NCBI GenBank assembly: GCA_900751995.1
Contig: CAADTP010000067.1
Coordinates: forward strand, 1-64,000
DNA: 64,000 nucleotides
Direction: 5' to 3'
DNA from: Lachnospiraceae bacterium
GTDB lineage: Bacteria > Bacillota > Clostridia > Lachnospirales > Lachnospiraceae
Shown here: positions 50,084 to 60,165 of the stretch, one piece after another
Layout of the letters: every line of letters starts with the position of its first letter
How positions within the stretch are numbered: the first letter of the stretch is position 1
Notes under the pieces: model-generated
Databases searched by the model: none
Seen by the model: only the letters and a program-made list of their open reading frames with translations
What the model was told of the DNA's origin: nothing
Position numbers and translations under genes: made by a program

Positions 50084-52079
50084 AGTCATTGTATTTGCCG
50101 GGACGACCGAAGGATACGAGATCAGTCGTTTCCTCAGCGAAAACCAGCTCCCGGTGCTTGCCTGTGTTGCAACAGAATATGGCTCAAAGTCTCTGCAGGA
50201 AAATTCCTGTCTGCACGTACAGGCAGGAAGACTGGATGAGCAGCAGATGAGGGACCTTTTTTTCAGAGAGAAACCGGAGCTGGTTCTGGATGCGACCCAT
50301 CCGTATGCGGCGGAGGTGACACAGAATATCAGGAAAGCCTGTGAGGAAACCGGAGTTTCTTATACAAGAATCCTCCGTACAGGAAGTGAGCAGCAGAATG
50401 CTGTTTATGTCCGGGATGCAAAGGAAGCAGCGGAGTATCTCGAAGGGACAGAAGGAAACGTGCTTCTGACAACCGGAAGTAAGGAACTGGCAGTATTTAC
50501 TTCTGTTTCAGATTATAACAAAAGGCTGTTTGCCAGAGTACTTTCTCTCCCGTCAGTGATCGAATCCTGTCAGGCACTTGGCTTTGAGGGCAGAAATCTG
50601 ATCGCAATGCAGGGACCTTTTTCAAAAGAACTGAATCAGGCAATGCTTGAACAGTATCAGTGTAAGTATCTGGTTACCAAGGATTCCGGGAAAGCAGGCG
50701 GTTTCCTGGAGAAGATCCAGGCGGCAGAGGCCCTGGGCGTGACGGCAGTGATCATTGGCAGACCGCTCGCTGAGGAAGGACTCTCCTTAAAGGAATGCAG
50801 ACATATGCTGATCGAGCGTTATGGCCTTAAGAAAGAGCAGAATGTTACACTTCTCGGAATAGGTATGGGCAGCATTGGAACTCTGACTTTGGAAGGGCGA
50901 GAAGCTGTCAGAAGTGCAGACTTGATTGTAGGGGCCAGAAGGATGGTTGATGCTGTACGACTTCCGGGACAGGATTTCCTGTATGAATACCGAAGCAGGG
51001 AGATTGCAGCGTATCTTGCAGAGCATCCAGAATATACGAAAGTTGTGGTTGCACTGTCCGGTGACGTCGGATTTTACAGCGGTGCAAAGAAGCTTGTGGA
51101 ACTTCTTGGTCCGGAAACCAAAATGATCTGCGGGATTTCTTCTGTAGTTTATTTTATGTCGAAGATTGGACTTTCCTGGGATGATGCAAAGATTGTCAGT
51201 GCACACGGCAAGACCTGTAATCTTATTTCGCTGATTCGTGAGAACCGTAAGGTTTTTGCAATTCTCGGAACAAATGACGGAGTCCGTAACCTGGCAGAGA
51301 AGCTTACATTTTATGGAATGGGTGATGTTATCCTCCATGTCGGGGAAAATCTTTCCTACGATAATGAAAAGATTTTGTCAAAACAGGCAAAAGAACTTGT
51401 TTCCTATGAGGGAGATCCGTTGAGTGTGATCTGTGCGTACAATCTCAAGGCAGAGCCGGAGCCGGCAACGCATGGACTGTCAGACGAAGAATTTATCCGC
51501 GGCAAGGCACCGATGACCAAGGCAGAGGTGCGTACGGTTTCGCTTGCAAAGCTGAAACTTTCGAAGGATGCAGTTTGTTATGATATTGGCGCAGGAACCG
51601 GATCTGTTTCTGTGGAGATGGCACTTCGTGCATCCGAGGGCGAGGTTTATGCGATCGAGAAAAAGGAAGACGCACTTGCACTTCTCGCACAGAATAAGAA
51701 GAAGTTTGCACTGGATCATATGTACATTATTCCGGGAACTGCACCGGAGGCACTGGAAGAACTGCCGGTTCCGACGCATGCTTTTATCGGAGGTTCTTCA
51801 GGAAATATGAAAGAGATCGTTGAGCTTCTGATAAAGAAGAATCCGCAGGTGCGGATCGTGATCAACTGTATCACACTGGAGACGGTGGGAGAGGCACTTG
51901 GCTGCATCCGTGAGCTTGCGAAACAGGAGGGCTGTGAATGTGAGAATGAGATTGTCCAGCTCTGTGTTTCCAGATCCAAAAATATCGGAAGGTATCATAT
52001 GATGATGGGAGAAAATCCTATTTACATCATCACGGTACAGATGCTTAAAACTTCAGAAGAAGTGGAGGAACAGGCATGA
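50076..52079 (+). CDS. cbiJET: CbiJ-CbiE-CbiT triple fusion: precorrin-6A reductase, C5-methyltransferase, C15-methyltransferase/decarboxylase
   Basis: A 667-residue three-domain protein. Residues 1-~250 are CbiJ/CobK (VIVFAGTTEGYEISRFL, DATHPYAAEVTQNI, GPFSKELN), which reduces the macrocycle. Residues ~255-460 are CbiE (VTLLGIGMGSIGTLTLEGRE, VVVALSGDVGFYSGAKKL), a SAM methyltransferase. Residues ~470-667 are CbiT (GKAPMTKAEVRTVSLAKL, CYDIGAGTGSVSVEMAL), which methylates C15 and removes the acetate carboxylate at C12. CbiE-CbiT fusions (CobL) are well known; adding CbiJ gives three consecutive steps in one chain. The start overlaps cbiH by 8 bp and the end overlaps cbiA by 4 bp (ATGA). Confidence 0.94.
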   Translation: MYKVIVFAGTTEGYEISRFLSENQLPVLACVATEYGSKSLQENSCLHVQAGRLDEQQMRDLFFREKPELVLDATHPYAAEVTQNIRKACEETGVSYTRILRTGSEQQNAVYVRDAKEAAEYLEGTEGNVLLTTGSKELAVFTSVSDYNKRLFARVLSLPSVIESCQALGFEGRNLIAMQGPFSKELNQAMLEQYQCKYLVTKDSGKAGGFLEKIQAAEALGVTAVIIGRPLAEEGLSLKECRHMLIERYGLKKEQNVTLLGIGMGSIGTLTLEGREAVRSADLIVGARRMVDAVRLPGQDFLYEYRSREIAAYLAEHPEYTKVVVALSGDVGFYSGAKKLVELLGPETKMICGISSVVYFMSKIGLSWDDAKIVSAHGKTCNLISLIRENRKVFAILGTNDGVRNLAEKLTFYGMGDVILHVGENLSYDNEKILSKQAKELVSYEGDPLSVICAYNLKAEPEPATHGLSDEEFIRGKAPMTKAEVRTVSLAKLKLSKDAVCYDIGAGTGSVSVEMALRASEGEVYAIEKKEDALALLAQNKKKFALDHMYIIPGTAPEALEELPVPTHAFIGGSSGNMKEIVELLIKKNPQVRIVINCITLETVGEALGCIRELAKQEGCECENEIVQLCVSRSKNIGRYHMMMGENPIYIITVQMLKTSEEVEEQA

Positions 52080-53479
52080 AAATACCAAGAATCCTTCTGG
52101 CAGCCGGAAGCAGCGGAAGTGGTAAGACCCTGATCACCTGTGGACTTTTGCAGGCACTTATGGAACGTGGTGTCAAAACGGCATCCTTTAAATGTGGTCC
52201 GGACTATATCGATCCGATGTTCCACAGCCGGGTGATCGGAACAAAATCCCGAAACCTGGACACCTTTTTTACAGAGTCTGAAGTAACCAGATATCTCCTT
52301 GCCAGAACTGCAAAGGACTGTGAGATTGCAGTCATGGAAGGCGTTATGGGATTTTATGACGGCGTGGCGGGAACGACAACCAGAGCCAGTGCCTATGATC
52401 TTGCCAAAGTGACAGATACACCGGTTATTCTGATCGTGAACAGCCGGGGGATGAGTGTATCTCTGGCGGCTTATGTCAGGGGCTTTATGGAATACAGAAA
52501 AGACAGCCATATCAGAGGTGTGATCTTTAATCAGATGTCTCCGATGCTGTATCCGAGAATGAAGAAACTTCTGGAGGAAGAACTGGGAGTTGAGGTTCTT
52601 GGTTATGTTCCGAAGGTGGAGGACTGTGTGATCGAGAGCAGACATCTTGGACTGGTCCTCCCGGATGAAATCCCGGAATTAAAAGAAAGACTTCATAAGC
52701 TGGCCGGCGTCCTTGAAAAGACGCTGGATATTGACCGGATCCTGAAGCTTGCACAGAAAGCACCAGAGATCTCGGACACAAAGCCGGAGGCTGTATCTGA
52801 TTTCCGTCTTCCGGAGCCGGTGCGTATCGGAGTTGCAGAGGATGAGGCCTTCTGTTTTTTCTATGAGGATAATTTTGAACTTCTGAAAGAAATGGGAGCA
52901 GAACTGATCCCGTTTTCGCCTCTAAAGGACGGGAATTTTCCAGATGAACTGGACGGACTTCTTCTGTATGGAGGCTATCCTGAATTAAACGGAAAAAAAC
53001 TGGAACAAAATATCCCTATGAGAAACAGGATACGTGAAGAATTGAAAGCAGGAATGCCATGTATGGCAGAGTGCGGAGGTTTTATGTATCTCCATGAAGA
53101 ACTGGAGGGAATGGACGGAAGGTTTTATCAGACAGTCGGGGTTATTCCCGGCAGAGCGTACCGCACACCGAAGCTCTCGAGATTCGGTTATGTGACGCTG
53201 ACACAGAAAAAACCAGTCTTTGGAAGAGAGGATTTCGGGGAGATCCCGGCACATGAATTCCACTATTTTGATTCTGAAAGCTGTGGAGATGATTTTCACG
53301 CGGCGAAACCAGAGAGTCAGAGAGGCTGGGAGTGTATTCACGGAAGCGACAGCATGATGGCTGGTTTTCCGCATTTATACTATTATGGAAATCCTGAAGT
53401 GCCGAGGGCTTTTCTGGAGAAATGTCTCGCATACAAAAAACAGAGATCTTCTTTAAGACAGGAGGATCAGGAAGAGTGA
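52076..53479 (+). CDS. cbiA: Cobyrinate a,c-diamide synthase
   Basis: A 467-residue glutamine amidotransferase that amidates the a and c side chains of cobyrinate using ATP. The N-terminal P-loop is AAGSSGSGKTLITCGL; the C-terminal glutaminase has the nucleophile Cys in AECGGFMYL and the His in PAHEFHYFDSE. The length is normal. The start and stop overlap the neighbours (ATGA and GTGA). Confidence 0.95.
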   Translation: MKIPRILLAAGSSGSGKTLITCGLLQALMERGVKTASFKCGPDYIDPMFHSRVIGTKSRNLDTFFTESEVTRYLLARTAKDCEIAVMEGVMGFYDGVAGTTTRASAYDLAKVTDTPVILIVNSRGMSVSLAAYVRGFMEYRKDSHIRGVIFNQMSPMLYPRMKKLLEEELGVEVLGYVPKVEDCVIESRHLGLVLPDEIPELKERLHKLAGVLEKTLDIDRILKLAQKAPEISDTKPEAVSDFRLPEPVRIGVAEDEAFCFFYEDNFELLKEMGAELIPFSPLKDGNFPDELDGLLLYGGYPELNGKKLEQNIPMRNRIREELKAGMPCMAECGGFMYLHEELEGMDGRFYQTVGVIPGRAYRTPKLSRFGYVTLTQKKPVFGREDFGEIPAHEFHYFDSESCGDDFHAAKPESQRGWECIHGSDSMMAGFPHLYYYGNPEVPRAFLEKCLAYKKQRSSLRQEDQEE

Positions 53480-54456
53480 CAAACGTGATCTATCATACGA
53501 TAGCCCTGGCAGCAGGGTTTTTACTTGATCTGATATTTGGAGATCCCAGATGGCTGTATCATCCGGTCTGTCTGATTGGGAATCTGATCTCCGTACTGGA
53601 AAAGGGAATCCGCAAAATCTTCCCCAAAACAAATGCAGGAGAGCTGGCTGGCGGTTTTGTGGAAACCTTAGTGGTCTGTCTTTTTTCTTTTGGTGTACCG
53701 GGCATCGTACTGTATCTTTTGTATGGATATTTCCCGGCAGCAGGCGTGCTTCTGGAGACTTTCTGGTGCTATCAGCTTCTTGCAACGCGATCTTTAAGGG
53801 ATGAGAGCATGAAGGTGTATGACCGTCTGGTGAATGGAACGATTGAGGAGGCACGTTATGCAGTTTCCATGATCGTGGGAAGAGATACGAAAGAACTTAC
53901 AGAGACCGGTGTGACCAAGGCGGCAGTAGAAACGGTGGCAGAAAACTGTTCTGACGGAGTGATCGCACCGATGATCTACATGGCGATTGGTGGTGCACCG
54001 CTTATGTTCCTGTATAAAGGGATCAACACAATGGATTCCATGCTGGGCTACAAAAACGATAAATATTTATATTTTGGAAGATGCAGTGCAAAGCTTGATG
54101 ATGTGGCAAATTATCTTCCGGCAAGAATTTCTGGCTGGCTGATGGTGGCGGCCTCTTTTATCTGCGGCATGGATGGTAGACAGGCGGCCAGGATTTATCG
54201 CAGGGACAGAAGAAATCATGCAAGTCCAAATTCTGCACAGACAGAGGCGGCCATGGCAGGGGCTCTTGATGTGCAGCTTGCCGGAAATGCTTATTATTTT
54301 GGTAAATTATATGAGAAACCGACGATAGGTGATCCGATCCGTGCAGTGGAGCCGGAAGATATCCGACGCTCAAACCGTCTGATGTATGGAACGGCCATTC
54401 TTGGCATTCTGATCTGTCTGCTTATTCGGATCGCCGTCGGATTCTGGGTTTTATAA
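53476..54456 (+). CDS. cbiB: Adenosylcobinamide-phosphate synthase
   Basis: A 326-residue membrane protein that attaches aminopropanol phosphate to adenosylcobyrate. Family motifs are LLDLIFGDPRWLYHPVCLIG near the N-terminus, VAENCSDGVIAPMIYMAIGG, and NTMDSMLGYKNDKYLYFG. I chose GTG 53476, with GGAGG 10 bases upstream and a 4-bp overlap with cbiA; upstream in-frame codons would lie inside cbiA. It should work in the membrane beside CobS. Confidence 0.94.
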   Translation: MTNVIYHTIALAAGFLLDLIFGDPRWLYHPVCLIGNLISVLEKGIRKIFPKTNAGELAGGFVETLVVCLFSFGVPGIVLYLLYGYFPAAGVLLETFWCYQLLATRSLRDESMKVYDRLVNGTIEEARYAVSMIVGRDTKELTETGVTKAAVETVAENCSDGVIAPMIYMAIGGAPLMFLYKGINTMDSMLGYKNDKYLYFGRCSAKLDDVANYLPARISGWLMVAASFICGMDGRQAARIYRRDRRNHASPNSAQTEAAMAGALDVQLAGNAYYFGKLYEKPTIGDPIRAVEPEDIRRSNRLMYGTAILGILICLLIRIAVGFWVL

Positions 54457-54486
54457 AGGATTAGACGGCAGCAAAGGAGAAAATAA

Positions 54487-55563
54487 ATGAAACACGTACA
54501 CGGGGGAAATATCTATACTTACAAAAACTGTCTTGATTTTTCCGCAAACTGTAATCCCCTTGGAACACCGGAGAGTGTAAAACAGGCAGTCCGGGACAGT
54601 CTGGATCATCTGAAAGATTACCCGCAGGTGGGCTATGCACCACTGAAGGAGGCAATTGCAGCTTATGAGGATGTCAAACCGGAACATATTATCTGCGGCA
54701 ACGGTGCGGCTGAATTAGTGTTTTCACTTTGTCATGCACTGAGACCCAAACGGGCGCTGATCCCGGTGCCCACCTTTGCCGAATATGAGCAGGCACTGGA
54801 AAGTGTTGGCGCACAGGTGGAGCATGTGCTTCTTAAGGAAGAAGAAGAGTTCCGTGTCCAGGACAGTTTTATTGACTGGCTTCATAAAGACCTGGATATG
54901 GTTTTTCTCTGCAACCCGAATAATCCGACAGGGATGCTTACGGACAGGGAATTTCTGTTTAAACTGCTCCGTGTCTGCCGGGAAATGGATATTTTTCTGG
55001 TGGTGGATGAATGTTTCCAGGATTTTATCCGGGATCCGGGCCAGTACAGTCTGAAGGCACAGCTTCCGAGATACCATAACCTGTTTCTTCTGAAGGCATT
55101 TACGAAGCGTTATGCGATGGCAGGGGTCCGTCTTGGATATGGGATTACGGAGAATGAGGAGCTTCTCGAAAAGATGACACTGGCCACACAGCCATGGAAT
55201 ATTTCTGTCCCTGCACAGGCAGCAGGAATTGCGGCACTTAAAGAGACGGATTATGTTGAAAGAGCACGAAATCTGATCTTTGAGGAGGCAGAGTATTTAA
55301 GCGGGGAACTGTATAAGCTTGGAATGACTGTTTTTCCTTCGCAGGCAAATTATCTGTTTTTTAAGGGTCCAGAGGATCTTTTTGAAATCTGTGTCAGAAA
55401 GAATGTCCTGATTCGGGACTGCAGCAACTATCCGGGACTTGGAAGGGGATTTTACCGGGTGGCAGTGCGGACTCACGAAGAAAATGAACAGCTGATCCGG
55501 ACGATCCATGACGGACTTATGGAAGAACGAAAGAAAGCACAGCAGGAAGAGGAGGAGCAGTAG
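54487..55563 (+). CDS. cobD: Threonine-phosphate decarboxylase (aminotransferase class I/II fold)
   Basis: A 358-residue PLP enzyme that makes (R)-1-amino-2-propanol phosphate, the linker joined by CbiB. It begins [20 protein letters not shown], typical of CobD, with [14 protein letters not shown] and the PLP Lys in [18 protein letters not shown]. It resembles histidinol-phosphate aminotransferase; the cobalamin position and the N-terminal motif decide the call. AAAGGAG precedes the ATG. cbiP starts 1 bp after the stop. Confidence 0.92.
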   Translation: MKHVHGGNIYTYKNCLDFSANCNPLGTPESVKQAVRDSLDHLKDYPQVGYAPLKEAIAAYEDVKPEHIICGNGAAELVFSLCHALRPKRALIPVPTFAEYEQALESVGAQVEHVLLKEEEEFRVQDSFIDWLHKDLDMVFLCNPNNPTGMLTDREFLFKLLRVCREMDIFLVVDECFQDFIRDPGQYSLKAQLPRYHNLFLLKAFTKRYAMAGVRLGYGITENEELLEKMTLATQPWNISVPAQAAGIAALKETDYVERARNLIFEEAEYLSGELYKLGMTVFPSQANYLFFKGPEDLFEICVRKNVLIRDCSNYPGLGRGFYRVAVRTHEENEQLIRTIHDGLMEERKKAQQEEEEQ

Positions 55564-55564
55564 A

Positions 55565-57094
55565 ATGGCAAAAGCGATCATGGTGCAGGGAACAATGTCA
55601 AATGCGGGCAAAAGCCTTCTGGCGGCGGGGCTCTGCCGTATCTTCAGGCAGGATGGATACCGGGTGGCTCCTTTTAAGTCACAGAATATGGCATTGAATT
55701 CTTTTATCACAAAAGAAGGACTGGAAATGGGAAGGGCACAGGTCATGCAGGCAGAAGCAGCAGGAATCGAACCTTCGGTTCTTATGAATCCGATTCTTCT
55801 CAAGCCGACGAATGACGTGGGATCTCAGGTTATTGTAAATGGTGAAGTTCTTGGCACAATGAGTGCAAGGGACTATTTTGCCTACAAGAAAAAACTGGTT
55901 CCGGACATTATGAAGGCATTCGATGCACTTGCTGCCGAGAATGATATTATTGTGATAGAAGGAGCAGGCAGCCCGGCTGAGATCAACCTCAAAAAAGAAG
56001 ACATCGTCAATATGGGAATGGCAAAGATGGCAAAGGCACCGGTGCTTCTGGTCGGAGATATCGACCGTGGAGGTGTATTTGCACAGCTTTATGGAACGGT
56101 GGAGCTTCTTGAGGAAGATGAAAGAAATATGATCAAGGGGCTGATCATCAACAAATTCCGCGGAGACAAGACCATTCTTGATCCGGGTGTGGAGATGCTT
56201 GAGAGCAAGTGCAGGATTCCAGTGGTGGGAGTTGCACCATATCTTAATATTCAGGTGGAGGATGAGGACAGCCTTACCGAGCGTTTTGACAGACCTCAGG
56301 AAGTTGGGATGATCGATATGGCGGTTATCCGTGTGCCGAGAATTTCCAATTTTACGGACTTTAACCCACTGGAGAGTATACCGGGAGTTTCGCTTCGTTA
56401 CGTACAGCACCCGTCAGATCTCAAAAACCCGGATGTGATCTTTCTTCCGGGAACCAAAAACACGATGGATGATCTCAAATGGCTGCGCGAAAGTGGAATG
56501 GAGGCACTGATCCTCAAAGAAGCTGCAAGAGGAACCCTGATCTTTGGTGTCTGTGGCGGTTATCAGATGCTGGGCGAGAACCTGAGTGATCCGTACGGCG
56601 TGGAAGCCGGTGGTTCCATGCGTGGAATGGGACTTCTGCCGATGGATACCGTGTTTGCCCAGACGAAGACGAGAACACAGGTGACAGGGCATTTCCTTTC
56701 GCTTGAGGGAGACTTTGCACCTCTTAGAGATGTTGTATTCACAGGATATGAGATCCATATGGGAGAGAGCACCAGGAAGGAAGGTGCAGCTGCCAGTACC
56801 TTTACGAAGGATACAGTGACCGGAAAGGAAAAAAGAGAAGGTACTTTTTACCACAATGTCTGCGGTACTTATGTACACGGGATCTTTGACAGGGAAGAAG
56901 TGGCACTCGGGCTTGTGAAGGCAATAGGTGACAAAAAAGGAATTGATGTATCTGAGATAGAAGGTGTGGATTTTGCAGCGTTTAAGGAGTCACAATATGA
57001 CATCCTGGCGGCAGAACTGAGGAAACATCTGGATATGAAAAAAATCTACGAAATACTGGACGAAGGAATAGAACCGGAAAAGGAGACGATCTGA
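55565..57094 (+). CDS. cbiP: Cobyric acid synthase
   Basis: A 509-residue amidotransferase that adds four amide groups to adenosylcobyrinate diamide. The synthetase domain has [20 protein letters not shown] and [11 protein letters not shown]; the glutaminase domain has [12 protein letters not shown] with the Cys nucleophile and YVHGIFD with the His. ATG 55565, with AGGAGGAG upstream, gives the family N-terminus; the longer frame overlaps cobD. The stop overlaps the cbiC start (TGATG). Confidence 0.95.
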   Translation: MAKAIMVQGTMSNAGKSLLAAGLCRIFRQDGYRVAPFKSQNMALNSFITKEGLEMGRAQVMQAEAAGIEPSVLMNPILLKPTNDVGSQVIVNGEVLGTMSARDYFAYKKKLVPDIMKAFDALAAENDIIVIEGAGSPAEINLKKEDIVNMGMAKMAKAPVLLVGDIDRGGVFAQLYGTVELLEEDERNMIKGLIINKFRGDKTILDPGVEMLESKCRIPVVGVAPYLNIQVEDEDSLTERFDRPQEVGMIDMAVIRVPRISNFTDFNPLESIPGVSLRYVQHPSDLKNPDVIFLPGTKNTMDDLKWLRESGMEALILKEAARGTLIFGVCGGYQMLGENLSDPYGVEAGGSMRGMGLLPMDTVFAQTKTRTQVTGHFLSLEGDFAPLRDVVFTGYEIHMGESTRKEGAAASTFTKDTVTGKEKREGTFYHNVCGTYVHGIFDREEVALGLVKAIGDKKGIDVSEIEGVDFAAFKESQYDILAAELRKHLDMKKIYEILDEGIEPEKETI

Positions 57095-57735
57095 TGAAGG
57101 TTGAACTTGAAAATGTAAAGCCGATGGACATAGAGAAAAGAAGCTTTGAGATCATCACGGAAGAGCTTGGAGATACCCCGCTTGTCCCGGGAACTGAACT
57201 TGTGGTAAAGCGCTGCATCCATACAAGTGCAGATTTTGACTATGCCAAAAATCTCTGTTTTTCACAGGATGTCATAGAGAAAGCAATGGATGCAATCAGA
57301 AATGGTGCCTGTATAGTCACAGATACACAGATGGCGAAATCTGGTATCAACAAACGTGCACTTGCCCGTTACGGAGGCGAAGTATACTGTTTTATGTCCG
57401 ATGAGGATGTGGCAGAGCTTGCAAAGAAGCATGGAACCACAAGAGCAACAGCGAGCATGGACAAGGCTGCCGCTCTTGACAAAAAGCTGATCTTTGCGAT
57501 TGGAAATGCACCGACAGCACTGGTACGCCTCTATGAACTTATTGAGGACGGAAAATTATCACCGGAGCTGATCATCGGTGTTCCTGTTGGGTTTGTCAAT
57601 GTTGTGCAGTCAAAGGAACTGATCATGCAGGCAGATGTGCCGTATATTGTTGCAAGAGGACGGAAGGGTGGAAGTAATATTGCCGCCTGTATCTGTAATG
57701 CTCTGCTGTACATGATCGATAACCGGAGAGACTGA
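57094..57735 (+). CDS. cbiC: Precorrin-8X (cobalt-precorrin-8) methylmutase
   Basis: A 213-residue enzyme that moves the C11 methyl group to C12, forming cobyrinate. The catalytic His region is KRCIHTSADFDYAKNL; IVTDTQMAKSGINK and GVPVGFVNVVQSKE are family motifs. AGGAGACG precedes the ATG. Last gene of the cbi operon. The hairpin downstream lacks a T run on this strand, so the operon end is not sharply marked. Confidence 0.95.
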   Translation: MKVELENVKPMDIEKRSFEIITEELGDTPLVPGTELVVKRCIHTSADFDYAKNLCFSQDVIEKAMDAIRNGACIVTDTQMAKSGINKRALARYGGEVYCFMSDEDVAELAKKHGTTRATASMDKAAALDKKLIFAIGNAPTALVRLYELIEDGKLSPELIIGVPVGFVNVVQSKELIMQADVPYIVARGRKGGSNIAACICNALLYMIDNRRD

Positions 57736-57751
57736 AGCACAAAAATACAAT

Positions 57752-57813
57752 GAAAAAGAGGACTGTCTGAATTTTCTTCTATGCCTTTGGGACAGGAGAA
57801 GAAAGTTCAGACA
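57752..57813 (-). terminator. Terminator of the MocR gene
   Basis: TGTCTGAATTTTCTTCT (57764-57780) and AGAAGAAAGTTCAGACA (57797-57813) form a 17-bp stem with one mismatch, followed on the minus strand by CCTCTTTTTC. The MocR stop codon is inside the hairpin. Confidence 0.8.
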
Positions 57814-59119
57814 TGATCTGAGACAACAGATGGCAGGCAGGTGCAAAATCCTCCTCGGGCATTGAAGAACAGGAAAGAAGAAGGGTTACAGAACCGGGTT
57901 CTTCTTTTAATATCTGCAGGCGCAGACCATGGGTCCGTGCCTGCTTTTTTAATTCTGCGCCGTCTGCGGGACTGGAAAGCGTGAGCGCAAGGCTGGTTCC
58001 AGCGGCACCGATCTGTATCTGTGAGCTGCTGCCAAAAACTTCGCGGACTTCATGGAGAAGCAGTTTCAGCTTCTGGGAGTACAGACGTTTCAGCCTTCTT
58101 GTCTGGGCACCAAGATGACCGTCGCGGATAAACTGGCAGAGAGCAATCTGCTCCGCCTTGGATGCAGTCTGACTGTAATAGTCGGACCGTCTGTGGTATT
58201 CGTCCGCAAGAGATGGCGGCAGTACCATAAAACTGATACGGATCGAAGGGAGGAGAAGACGCGAAAAGGAACCAAGATAGACTACATTATGTCCGCCTGC
58301 GAGACCGAAAAGAGAAGGCGTCGGCTTCTGGAGATACACAAATTCATTTTCAAAATCATCTTCAATGATGAGACTGCCCTTTGTTCCGGCATAGTGGATC
58401 AGCTCCATACGCCGGGATACCGGCATGATCTCGCCCCATTTTGTCATATGCGCCGGGGAGACATAGATGATATCACAGTCTTTATTTCGATAATGTATTT
58501 CAAATCCATAATCAGAAAAAACAGTACTTCCCTGAACAAAAGAAGGTGTTGGAAAGGATACCGTCTGTCTTTCACGCAAAAGAGGACAGAGAAGCTGCAG
58601 AAGACTCTGCACACTGGCTCCGATCACAATATCCTCTGCCGAACAGACCACATTGCGATGCTGTCGGACATAGTCAGCGAGAACCTGTCGTAGATCCTCT
58701 TCCCCCTGCGGCTCTCCGTAGGAGAGAAGTCTGTCGTTCTGGCGCAGCGCACTTTTGATATACCGCTGCCACAGATCAAAACGAAAACTTTCACGGTCAA
58801 CGCCGGCAGAGGCGAAATCGTACCGGACCTCCGGCAGGGCGGCATTTCTGGGTTTGGGCTGTACCGGCTCCAGTGATGCGATATCGGTCACATAATACCC
58901 GCTCTGTGCCCGGGCAATAATATAGCCGTCTGCGGCGAGCTGGAGATAGGCACTCTCGATCGTGGTACGGCTAAGATTCAATTCCTCAGCACATTTGCGA
59001 AGGGAGGGCATACGACTTCTGGCAGGAAGACGACGATCCATGATCAGTTCCCGGTAATGATGATAAACCTGCATATATAAACTTTCTTTTTTGTCAGTCT
59101 GGTGTAAAGATAAACTCAT
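57779..59119 (-). CDS. MocR/PdxR-type regulator (GntR HTH plus aminotransferase-like domain) with Arg at the PLP-lysine position
   Basis: A 446-residue regulator: a winged HTH of the GntR family (~10-75, RSRMPSLRKCAEELNLSRTT) followed by a fold-type I aminotransferase-like domain (~105-440). In MocR proteins the second domain senses PLP or a PLP-amine adduct through a Lys in a motif such as T-F-S-K. Here the matching site reads LGSFSRLLLPSIRISFMVLP, with Arg at residue 287, so a normal Schiff base cannot form there. It is divergent from a pyridoxal kinase-type gene, which is the usual arrangement for PdxR-type control of vitamin B6 salvage. The start is ATG 59119, with GGGGACAG upstream. Confidence 0.85.
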   Translation of the reverse strand: MSLSLHQTDKKESLYMQVYHHYRELIMDRRLPARSRMPSLRKCAEELNLSRTTIESAYLQLAADGYIIARAQSGYYVTDIASLEPVQPKPRNAALPEVRYDFASAGVDRESFRFDLWQRYIKSALRQNDRLLSYGEPQGEEDLRQVLADYVRQHRNVVCSAEDIVIGASVQSLLQLLCPLLRERQTVSFPTPSFVQGSTVFSDYGFEIHYRNKDCDIIYVSPAHMTKWGEIMPVSRRMELIHYAGTKGSLIIEDDFENEFVYLQKPTPSLFGLAGGHNVVYLGSFSRLLLPSIRISFMVLPPSLADEYHRRSDYYSQTASKAEQIALCQFIRDGHLGAQTRRLKRLYSQKLKLLLHEVREVFGSSSQIQIGAAGTSLALTLSSPADGAELKKQARTHGLRLQILKEEPGSVTLLLSCSSMPEEDFAPACHLLSQIMSELSSPVPKA

Positions 59120-59176
59120 AAACTGTCCCCCAAAAAATGAATAAAAGTGGTTCTTTTTTGATGTACATTCAGGTGT

Positions 59177-59206
59177 TATTCTAATTCAGAATAGCAAAAA
59201 ATGCAA
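59177..59206 (-). promoter_or_regulatory. MocR promoter and overlapping operator palindrome
   Basis: On the minus strand TTGCAT (59206-59201), 17 bases, TAGAAT (59183-59178). The palindrome TATTCT-AATTC-AGAATA (59177-59193) covers this -10, so a protein bound there would block MocR transcription; autoregulation is likely. The 103-bp region between the genes has no other clear site. Confidence 0.55.
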
Positions 59207-59222
59207 GATGAGGAGAAATACT

Positions 59223-60095
59223 TTGAAAAGAATTGCAGTTCTCAATGATCTGTCCGGGATGGGAAAATGTTCCCTGACAGCGGCAATACCGGTTCTCTCG
59301 GTGATGGGAGTGCAGGCGTGCCCGCTTCCTACCGCAGTTTTGAGTGCACAGACCGGATTTCCGTCTTATTATTGTGATGATTATACAGACCGCATGGATA
59401 TTCTGATGGACGAATGGCAGAAGATGCATTTCCGTCCGGATGGTATTTACACCGGTTTTCTGGCAGATGCACTACAGGCAGAGAAGGCAGTGGATTTTAT
59501 ACAGAGATTCAAAAGTACAGAGACAAAGGTTCTGGTAGATCCGGTCATGGGTGATGATGGAGAGGAATATTCCGTTTATACAGAAGAATTATGTGAAAAG
59601 ATGCGGATTCTTGTGCAGGAGGCGGCTGTGATCACGCCGAATGTCACGGAAGCACTTCTGCTTCTTTATGGAAGCAGAGGGATGCATACAGAATGGCAGA
59701 AGCTTGCCGACTTAAGCATGGAAGCACTTCTGGAATACATTCAGCAGACAGGAAGGCTGCTTACAGAAAAATTTCAGGCAGAGACGGTTATCACAGGCAT
59801 CAGTCACGAAAGCGAAGACGGACAGAAATGTATCAGCAATCTGATCTGTCAGAAAAACAGTCAGACCTGGATAACAACCCAAAAAGAAGGCGGCAGTTAT
59901 TCCGGAACGGGAGATCTGTTTGCTTCTGTACTCTGTGCCGATATGGTCAAGGGGAGAGATATCGCTTTATCAGTACAGAAGGCGGTCAATTTCCTTGCAA
60001 AAGGAATCCATGATGCAGTAAAAGAGGGAACAGACCGAAATGAAGGAATCTGTTTTGAAACGTATCTTTATGAGCTGGCAGACAGGAGACGGTAA
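59223..60095 (+). CDS. Pyridoxal/pyridoxamine kinase family protein
   Basis: A 290-residue ribokinase-fold kinase of the PdxK/PdxY group. It starts KRIAVLNDLSGMGKCSLTAA, contains VLVDPVMGDDGEEYSVY and ends with the anion-hole motif GGSYSGTGDLFASVL, where the Asp is the catalytic base. It phosphorylates B6 vitamers to PLP or PMP. I prefer TTG 59223, with AGGAGA 6 bases upstream; ATG 59208 (five residues longer) lacks a ribosome site. It is divergent from the MocR-type regulator. Confidence 0.87.
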   Translation: MKRIAVLNDLSGMGKCSLTAAIPVLSVMGVQACPLPTAVLSAQTGFPSYYCDDYTDRMDILMDEWQKMHFRPDGIYTGFLADALQAEKAVDFIQRFKSTETKVLVDPVMGDDGEEYSVYTEELCEKMRILVQEAAVITPNVTEALLLLYGSRGMHTEWQKLADLSMEALLEYIQQTGRLLTEKFQAETVITGISHESEDGQKCISNLICQKNSQTWITTQKEGGSYSGTGDLFASVLCADMVKGRDIALSVQKAVNFLAKGIHDAVKEGTDRNEGICFETYLYELADRRR

Positions 60096-60110
60096 ACAGA
60101 TCGTACGACA

Positions 60111-60155
60111 AAAAGAGGGAAACCATACAGAAGATTTCTGTACAGTTTCCCTTTT
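60111..60155. terminator. Terminator between the kinase and ABC permease genes
   Basis: GGGAAAC and GTTTCCC with an inner CATACAGAA/TTCTGTAC stem, flanked by AAAAGA and TTTTGC; it fits convergent genes on both strands. Confidence 0.82.
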
Positions 60156-60165
60156 GCGTTATTTA

